From Moellerella sp963519845 (GTDB taxonomy: Bacteria > Pseudomonadota > Gammaproteobacteria > Enterobacterales > Enterobacteriaceae): 64,000 nt of DNA. Both the position numbers and the translations under genes were made by a program. Location: the NCBI GenBank assembly GCA_963519845.1, contig CAUQNX010000009.1, positions 62,001 to 126,000 on the forward strand, read 5' to 3'. Positions 59,535-64,000 of this stretch are shown here, in pieces. Within the stretch, counting starts at the first letter, position 1. The number at the start of each line of letters is the position of its first letter. A model generated the notes under the pieces. It was not told the origin of the DNA and searched no databases. It saw only the letters and a program-made list of their open reading frames with translations.

Positions 59535-60371
59535 TTATGAGTCTGGGTTATCCATCACATCATGACGCATTTGGTGATAACCCTCTTCATCATAACCATG
59601 TCTCCAGTAGGGAATAGCATAGATTTGATGGCGATCATATCCCTTATCACGGCGAATATAGCGACGTAATACTTTGATGATCTGATCTTCTCCCGCTATC
59701 CAGAATGACACATCTTCTGCTGGCAGAGTCCATGATTTAAAATGGTTAATCAGTTGTTCAGTTGCCGTAATATCACCGCATACCCAGATAATCTCGATAC
59801 CTGCTGGCGCACTCAGAGTTTGAATGTCGGTATCATGATCAACACGTATCACCACTTTACCTTGGGCACTTGGCTGCATTTTTTCGAGTAATGCCGCAAT
59901 TGCAGGTAAGGAGCTTGGGTCACCGGCCATAAAGTAGTTTGCGGCTTGAGGGAGTAGTGGGTCAGGACCACCGGGATTGCTGATCCCTAGCCAATGGCCT
60001 GGTTTAGCGTCGCGCGCAAATAGATAGGCAGGGCCTTCGATTCCATCATGCATTGCAAATTCGATATCGATTTCACGCATTTCTGGTCGAATTGCCCGTA
60101 CTGTATAGGTTCTAACGATAGCTCGCGTTTTTCCTTCTGGCCACATAGGCCCTTTAGGACCGAGAGTTGGCACTGTTGGTTGCTCATTAGGATCAAGAGA
60201 GAGAAAAATCTTCAGATGACCCCCTTCGCAATCGGTCGGATAGTCGGCCAGCTTATTACCCGTAAAAGTGATACATCGGATCGCAGGACTAATATCTGAT
60301 ATAGATTTGACTTGAATTAGCTGCGGAGGCGCTGGACGGTAGATGCTTTTTTCTGGGGTAGGGGCTGCCAC
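59535..60371 (-). CDS. Siderophore-interacting protein (ViuB/YqjH type), ferric reductase
   Basis: 278 aa flavin-dependent ferric-chelate reductase of the SIP family, which releases iron from imported siderophores in the cytosol. The FAD-binding motif RTYTVR is near residue 87 and EIDIEFAMHDGIEGPAYLFA follows. The NAD(P)H-like domain has GHWLGISNPGG, then MAGDPSSLPAIAALL and VCGDITATEQL. A Fur box lies upstream. The C-terminus (KVLRRYIRRDKGYDRHQIYA) closes the family pattern. It stands alone, without a siderophore operon in view. Confidence 0.92.
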   Translation of the reverse strand: MAAPTPEKSIYRPAPPQLIQVKSISDISPAIRCITFTGNKLADYPTDCEGGHLKIFLSLDPNEQPTVPTLGPKGPMWPEGKTRAIVRTYTVRAIRPEMREIDIEFAMHDGIEGPAYLFARDAKPGHWLGISNPGGPDPLLPQAANYFMAGDPSSLPAIAALLEKMQPSAQGKVVIRVDHDTDIQTLSAPAGIEIIWVCGDITATEQLINHFKSWTLPAEDVSFWIAGEDQIIKVLRRYIRRDKGYDRHQIYAIPYWRHGYDEEGYHQMRHDVMDNPDS

Positions 60372-60408
60372 AGAGAGACTCCTTAATTTCTGACAATATT
60401 ATAATAAT

Positions 60409-60427
60409 GGGAACTATTATCATTATC
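60409..60427 (-). promoter_or_regulatory. Fur box upstream of the siderophore-interacting protein
   Basis: On the reverse strand GATAATGATAATAGTTCCC matches the Fur consensus at 15 of 19 positions, with a perfect first 12. A further GATATGATAATGATAATAG overlap just upstream suggests tandem hexamers. It lies 40-55 bp from the start codon, so iron-loaded Fur would repress the gene. Confidence 0.8.
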
Positions 60428-60476
60428 ATATCATAAAAATTCTCAATAGGAATCTGTGTATTTAAGAGTGGAAATA

Positions 60477-60503
60477 AATTCACCGACGCTAGGTCGGTGA
60501 ATT
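60477..60503 (-). terminator. Terminator of the cio operon
   Basis: AATTCACCGAC (60477-60487) pairs perfectly with GTCGGTGAATT (60493-60503) across a 5-nt loop. On the reverse strand it is followed by TATTT. It lies 7 nt beyond the stop of the 58-aa gene. Confidence 0.75.
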
Positions 60504-60509
60504 AGGGGA

Positions 60510-60686
60510 CTATTTAACTTTCATACCCGCTGCTGTCATCAGAAAACGGAAGAATAAAGAGACAGCAAACAAGGCTAAAACACTGGATGACCAAAGGATC
60601 ACCATCCAACCTAACTTCTTCCACAGAGGGGAAGGTGTAGGATCAATGATAGCCTTGGTCGTGGTTAATTTTTCCTCGGAAGACAT
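60510..60686 (-). CDS. Small third subunit of the bd oxidase, DUF2474/CydX-like
   Basis: 58 aa, short enough to be missed by length cut-offs. It starts MSSEEKLTTTKAIIDPTPSP and continues LWKKLGWMVILWSSSVLALF, then LFFRFLMTAAGMK: a polar N-terminus, LWK-LGW entrance and one membrane helix, the pattern of DUF2474 proteins found after cioAB. Such small subunits (compare CydX) stabilise haems in bd oxidases. The start overlaps the cioB end by 44 nt, so translation is coupled. Confidence 0.85.
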   Translation of the reverse strand: MSSEEKLTTTKAIIDPTPSPLWKKLGWMVILWSSSVLALFAVSLFFRFLMTAAGMKVK

Positions 60687-61653
60687 AATAACTCCAATAG
60701 GTATAGACTAGGATCACAGGGATAATAAATAGCGCGCCAACTAACATAAAGCCAAGACTTTGTGGTGGACCCGCGGCATCTCTAAAGCTAATCATAGGTG
60801 GGATCAGATGTGGCCAAATGCTGATACCTAATCCAGTAAAGCCCAGAAAAATCATAAAGAGTGGCGCCAAAAAGGCCATATGATCGTTTTTTTGCTGTTT
60901 TGCCGTGCGTAAAATCAACCAAGCACATAACAGGACTAATAGTGGAACAGGTAAAAAGAAGAACAGATTGGGTAACGTAAACCAACGTTCAGCAATCGTT
61001 TGATTGAGCATGGGTGTCCAGATACTAATAATAGCAACAACAACCATCATCAGTAGGGTCAACGGACGGATCACCTTAAACATCGCTTGTCGTAAATGGC
61101 CTTCTGTTTTCATAATCAGCCAGCCGCAACCCAGTAAAGCATAGGCAACGACTAAGCCAAAACCACAAAATAGTGGGAAGGGTGAGAACCAATCAAAATA
61201 GCCACCGGCATACACGCGATTTTCCACTGGGAAACCTTGAATAAAGGCACCGACCACAACACCTTGTACAAAAGTGGTGATAATAGAGCCCCAAATAAAG
61301 GCCTGATCCCAAATAGGGCGGTGGCTTTTATCGGCTCTAAAACGGAACTCAAATGCCACGCCTCTAAAAATCAATGCCAGTAACATAACAGTTAGCGGAA
61401 TAGAGAGGGCATCAAGCACAATCGCATAGGCCAATGGGAAAGCACCAAATAGCGCTGCACCACCTAGAACTAGCCAAGTTTCGTTACCATCCCAGACGGG
61501 AGCAACGCTGTTCATCATCAGATCGCGGTCATCGCCATCTTTTACCACAGGGTAGAGAATGCCGATTCCAAGGTCGAATCCATCCATCATAATGTACATC
61601 ATGATGCTGAATACGATAATAATGAACCAGATCAGGGGTAAATCAATGCCCAT
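60643..61653 (-). CDS. CioB/CydB, cytochrome bd-type oxidase subunit II
   Basis: 336 aa, eight or nine membrane helices, CydB family. It begins MGIDLPLIWFIIIVFSIMMY with DGFDLGIG soon after, and the conserved VWDGNETWLVLGGAALFGAFP region. With subunit I it reduces oxygen to water without pumping protons. Cyanide-insensitive assignment follows from its partner. It overlaps subunit I by 11 nt and the small third gene by 44 nt. Confidence 0.9.
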   Translation of the reverse strand: MGIDLPLIWFIIIVFSIMMYIMMDGFDLGIGILYPVVKDGDDRDLMMNSVAPVWDGNETWLVLGGAALFGAFPLAYAIVLDALSIPLTVMLLALIFRGVAFEFRFRADKSHRPIWDQAFIWGSIITTFVQGVVVGAFIQGFPVENRVYAGGYFDWFSPFPLFCGFGLVVAYALLGCGWLIMKTEGHLRQAMFKVIRPLTLLMMVVVAIISIWTPMLNQTIAERWFTLPNLFFFLPVPLLVLLCAWLILRTAKQQKNDHMAFLAPLFMIFLGFTGLGISIWPHLIPPMISFRDAAGPPQSLGFMLVGALFIIPVILVYTYWSYYVFRGKINHDQGYH

Positions 61654-62980
61654 TAGAGACCTCCTCTTTGATGCCCATACGAATGAGTTTCATCATATAT
61701 AGGTAGCCGATACCAAATACGCCGCCATAAACTATAATAAAGGCTAATAACGTAATGCTCATATGCATCTCTCCATGAGCACTGACGGCGTCTGCGGTGC
61801 GTTGTAATCCATAGACCACCCAAGGTTGACGGCCAATTTCTGTGGTAAACCAACCAGCCAGAATAGCGATTAAACCTGAGGGCGCCATTACCAGCATAAA
61901 GCGTAAAAAGGCTTTTGATTCATAGAGGCGTTTACGATAGCGCAGCCATACACCCAGTACACCCGCTGCAATCATCAACATGCCCAGTCCAACCATGACA
62001 CGGAATGACCAGAAAACCATAAAGACGTTAGGACGATCTTCTGCTGGCCACTCTTTTAACGCAGGGACTTGTTTATCAAGGCTATGGGTTAAAATTAGGC
62101 TGGCAAGATAAGGGATCTCGATAGCGTATTCGGTTTTTTCTTTCTCCATATTAGGAATACCGAATAGGATCAAAGGAGTGGCTTCACCGGGTTTGTTTTC
62201 CCAATGGCCTTCCATCGCCGCCACTTTTAACGGCTGATGTTTTAAGGTATTTAATCCGTGCGCATCACCAATAACGGCTTGCAAGGGGGCTAAAATCAAG
62301 ATCAGCCACAAAGACATTGAGAACATCTTTTTCATGGCGCTTGATTTGTTGCCTTTCAGTAGGTGCCAAGCTGCTGAAGCACCAATAAAGAAAGCCGAGG
62401 CCAAGAAGGCAGCGGTCGTCATATGGAATAATCGATAAGGGAAGGATGGGTTGAAGATAACTGCAAACCAATCAACCGGAACTAATTGATTATTAATGAT
62501 TTCATAGCCTTGAGGCGTCTGCATAAAGCTGTTGGAAGCCAAGATCCAAAATGTCGACATCAGGGTGCCTAAGGCCACCATACAGGTAGCAAAAAAGTGC
62601 AGTTTTTTGCCGACACGATCCCAACCAAATAGCATAACGCCGAGGAAACCAGCCTCTAAGAAGAAGGCGGTGAGTACTTCATAGGTGAGCAATGGACCGG
62701 TAATAGATCCGGCGAAATCAGAGAATAAACTCCAGTTTGTACCGAATTGATAGGCCATGACGACGCCAGAGACAACACCCATACCAAAATTGACTGCAAA
62801 TATTTTCGCCCAAAAGTCAAACAATTTTTTGTAGTCTTGATTGCGAGTTTTTAGCCACATGCCTTCTAAAATAGCAAGGTAGCTGGCTAACCCTATTGTA
62901 ATTGCTGGAAAAATAATATGAAACGAGATCGTAAACGCGAATTGGATACGAGCAAGTTCCAGGGCACTTAATCCGAACAT
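61643..62980 (-). CDS. CioA/CydA, cytochrome bd-type oxidase subunit I, CIO-type
   Basis: 445 aa haem-binding subunit. The N-terminus MFGLSALELARIQFAFTISF is followed by H21, the proximal ligand of one haem; GRQPW (in GWFTTEIGRQPWVVYG) and the quinol-side loop are visible. The Q loop is short, as in cyanide-insensitive CioA, compared with E. coli CydA (522 aa). I chose the ATG at 62980; the frame extends 19 codons further without support. Role: quinol oxidation at low oxygen or in the presence of respiratory poisons. Confidence 0.9.
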   Translation of the reverse strand: MFGLSALELARIQFAFTISFHIIFPAITIGLASYLAILEGMWLKTRNQDYKKLFDFWAKIFAVNFGMGVVSGVVMAYQFGTNWSLFSDFAGSITGPLLTYEVLTAFFLEAGFLGVMLFGWDRVGKKLHFFATCMVALGTLMSTFWILASNSFMQTPQGYEIINNQLVPVDWFAVIFNPSFPYRLFHMTTAAFLASAFFIGASAAWHLLKGNKSSAMKKMFSMSLWLILILAPLQAVIGDAHGLNTLKHQPLKVAAMEGHWENKPGEATPLILFGIPNMEKEKTEYAIEIPYLASLILTHSLDKQVPALKEWPAEDRPNVFMVFWSFRVMVGLGMLMIAAGVLGVWLRYRKRLYESKAFLRFMLVMAPSGLIAILAGWFTTEIGRQPWVVYGLQRTADAVSAHGEMHMSITLLAFIIVYGGVFGIGYLYMMKLIRMGIKEEVSNGH

Positions 62981-63046
62981 AGTGTCCTCTATAATTGTAT
63001 AAAAAAACGCAGATGAAAGTGTGGATAAGTAGACCATGAGACGATA

Positions 63047-63088
63047 AACTATAATAGTAACAATTTATCGGTTGTTAACTATAACAGT
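63047..63088. promoter_or_regulatory. Two repeated palindromic elements between cioA and the MocR gene
   Basis: ACTATAATAGT (63047-63057) is a perfect palindrome. ACTATAACAGT (63078-63088) is its near copy, 31 bp away centre to centre (three helical turns). They sit on the regulator's own promoter (TATAAT inside the first) and face the cioA start. Paired direct sites fit MocR dimers, as in PdxR-type regulators. Confidence 0.6.
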
Positions 63089-63104
63089 TCAAGGTAGGAC
63101 CATA

Positions 63105-64000
63105 ATGACACGATATGAGAAATTGGCATCTCAAATACGCCAACAAATAGAAGATGATATTTGGCAAGTGGGTGATCGATTACCATCACTCAGAGAAAGT
63201 GTCAAGCAGTCAGGTCTCAGCTTAATGACCGTAGTGCAGGCATATCAATTACTTGAAAGCCAAGGATGGATAGTAGCACGTCCACAGTCGGGGTACTATG
63301 TTGCAAACCGAACTTCCGCTTTTGCCGCCGCGAAAGGGGGAAAAGGGCTGCATTTAAGTGAAAATGTAGAAATTAACGCCTCCATTTTTGGCGTGCTGCA
63401 AGCCTGTAAAGATCCCGACATCATTCCTTTTGGTTCTGCATTTCCAGAACCTGCGCTGATGAGTGAACCTAAATTAGCCAAAGCCTTGGCCACAGTTGCC
63501 CGCCGTTTTACTAAATCCAGCGCGATTGCCAACTTGCCACCGGGTAATGAAAAGCTTCGTCGTAATATTGCCCAGCGATATGCAATGCAAGGAATACATG
63601 TATCACCTGATGAAATAGTGATCACCGCGGGAGCGATGGAGTCATTAAGTTTTAGTTTGCAATCGGTCACTGAACCGGGGGATTGGGTCGTTATCGAATC
63701 ACCGGCTTTTTATGGTTCACTACAAGCCATTGAACGGCTTAAATTGAAAGCGGTCGCCATTAAGACCGATCCGATTTTTGGTCTCGATCTTGATGCACTT
63801 GAAGAGGTGGTTCAAAATTATCCGATTAAAGCCTGTTGGTTAATGACTCACTTTCAAAATCCATTGGGTGGAACTATTCCGCCAGTCAATAAAAAGCGTC
63901 TGGTCAATATATTGAATCAGCATAAGGTTGTATTAATAGAAGACGATGTTTATGGCGAGTTATATTTTGGTAATCAGCAGCCCGTTGCTGCAAAAAGTCT
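63105..64000 (+). CDS. YdcR-like MocR-family regulator (3' end outside window)
   Basis: At least 298 codons are visible. The GntR-type winged helix is at residues 1-68 (KLASQIRQQIEDDIWQVGD, RLPSLRE, LESQGWIVARPQSGYYV). The aminotransferase fold follows from about 100: NLPPGNEKLRR, HVSPDEIVITAGAMESLSFS, and LMTHFQNPLGG before the expected PLP lysine, which lies beyond the window. It is close to E. coli YdcR, of unknown target. AAGGTAGG precedes the ATG by 7 nt. Divergence from cioA suggests control of it or of itself. Confidence 0.88.
   Translation, partial: MTRYEKLASQIRQQIEDDIWQVGDRLPSLRESVKQSGLSLMTVVQAYQLLESQGWIVARPQSGYYVANRTSAFAAAKGGKGLHLSENVEINASIFGVLQACKDPDIIPFGSAFPEPALMSEPKLAKALATVARRFTKSSAIANLPPGNEKLRRNIAQRYAMQGIHVSPDEIVITAGAMESLSFSLQSVTEPGDWVVIESPAFYGSLQAIERLKLKAVAIKTDPIFGLDLDALEEVVQNYPIKACWLMTHFQNPLGGTIPPVNKKRLVNILNQHKVVLIEDDVYGELYFGNQQPVAAKS

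Noticed and set aside
1..64000. CRISPR arrays, rRNA/tRNA genes, intact insertion sequences
   Set aside because: Read through on both strands; none showed the needed repeats, conserved arms or transposase frames.

Overview
The window is a chromosomal segment of an AT-rich member of the Enterobacterales. The order sapABCD / pspF-pspABCD / ycjX-ycjF / tyrR / tpx / mppA / zntB / fnrS / ttcA follows the E. coli K-12 backbone, and the proteins are close orthologues. The base composition and missing genes (pspE, dbpA, mpaA) point to a lineage such as Morganellaceae or Budviciaceae; the genus cannot be fixed from sequence reading alone. I saw no rRNA, tRNA, CRISPR array or intact insertion sequence.

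1-19,600 is mostly backbone. It holds the Sap peptide transporter (reverse strand, sapD cut by the window edge), the phage-shock operon with its sigma-54 promoter and PspF activator, tyrR, the thiol peroxidase tpx, mppA and zntB. Two small RNAs lie between genes. A RyhB-type iron sRNA with a Fur box lies between sapA and pspF. FnrS, with an FNR box, lies between zntB and ttcA. A 54-codon integrase N-terminal remnant and an alpha-carbonic anhydrase next to ttcA look acquired.

19,700-48,850 carries ugpQ, an unknown secreted protein, and a complete type VI secretion system on the reverse strand. Its order from the promoter end is tssB, tssC, tssK, tssL, an OmpA-domain gene, hcp, clpV, vgrG, a Tle4-like lipase effector, two tandem Tli4-like immunity genes, PAAR, an unknown two-TM protein, tssM, tssA, tssF, tssG, tssJ, tssE and a vasL/tagA-like gene. 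About 31,300-37,800 (the C-terminal part of vgrG to the N-terminal part of tssM) is clearly more AT-rich than the core on both sides and looks like an exchangeable effector cassette.

48,850-55,500 is a loose accessory stretch. It has long AT-rich gene-free spans, a truncated Rpn-family gene, a HEAT-repeat mini-protein, a HicB antitoxin with no HicA, two tandem UspF-like genes separated by an 11-nt tandem repeat, a DUF5339-type secreted protein, an unknown 129-aa protein and a TetR regulator.

55,600-64,000 has yjjP-yjjB, an EndA-type nuclease with an extra C-terminal domain, phoH behind a Pho box and a hairpin-containing leader, a Fur-box siderophore-interacting protein, a cyanide-insensitive-type bd oxidase operon (cioA, cioB and a 58-aa DUF2474-type third gene), and a divergent YdcR-like MocR regulator cut by the window end.

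Stress and nutrient control recurs along the window: iron (Fur/RyhB/siderophore protein, possibly the T6SS), oxygen (FNR/FnrS), phosphate (PhoB/phoH) and envelope stress (PspF/sigma-54).
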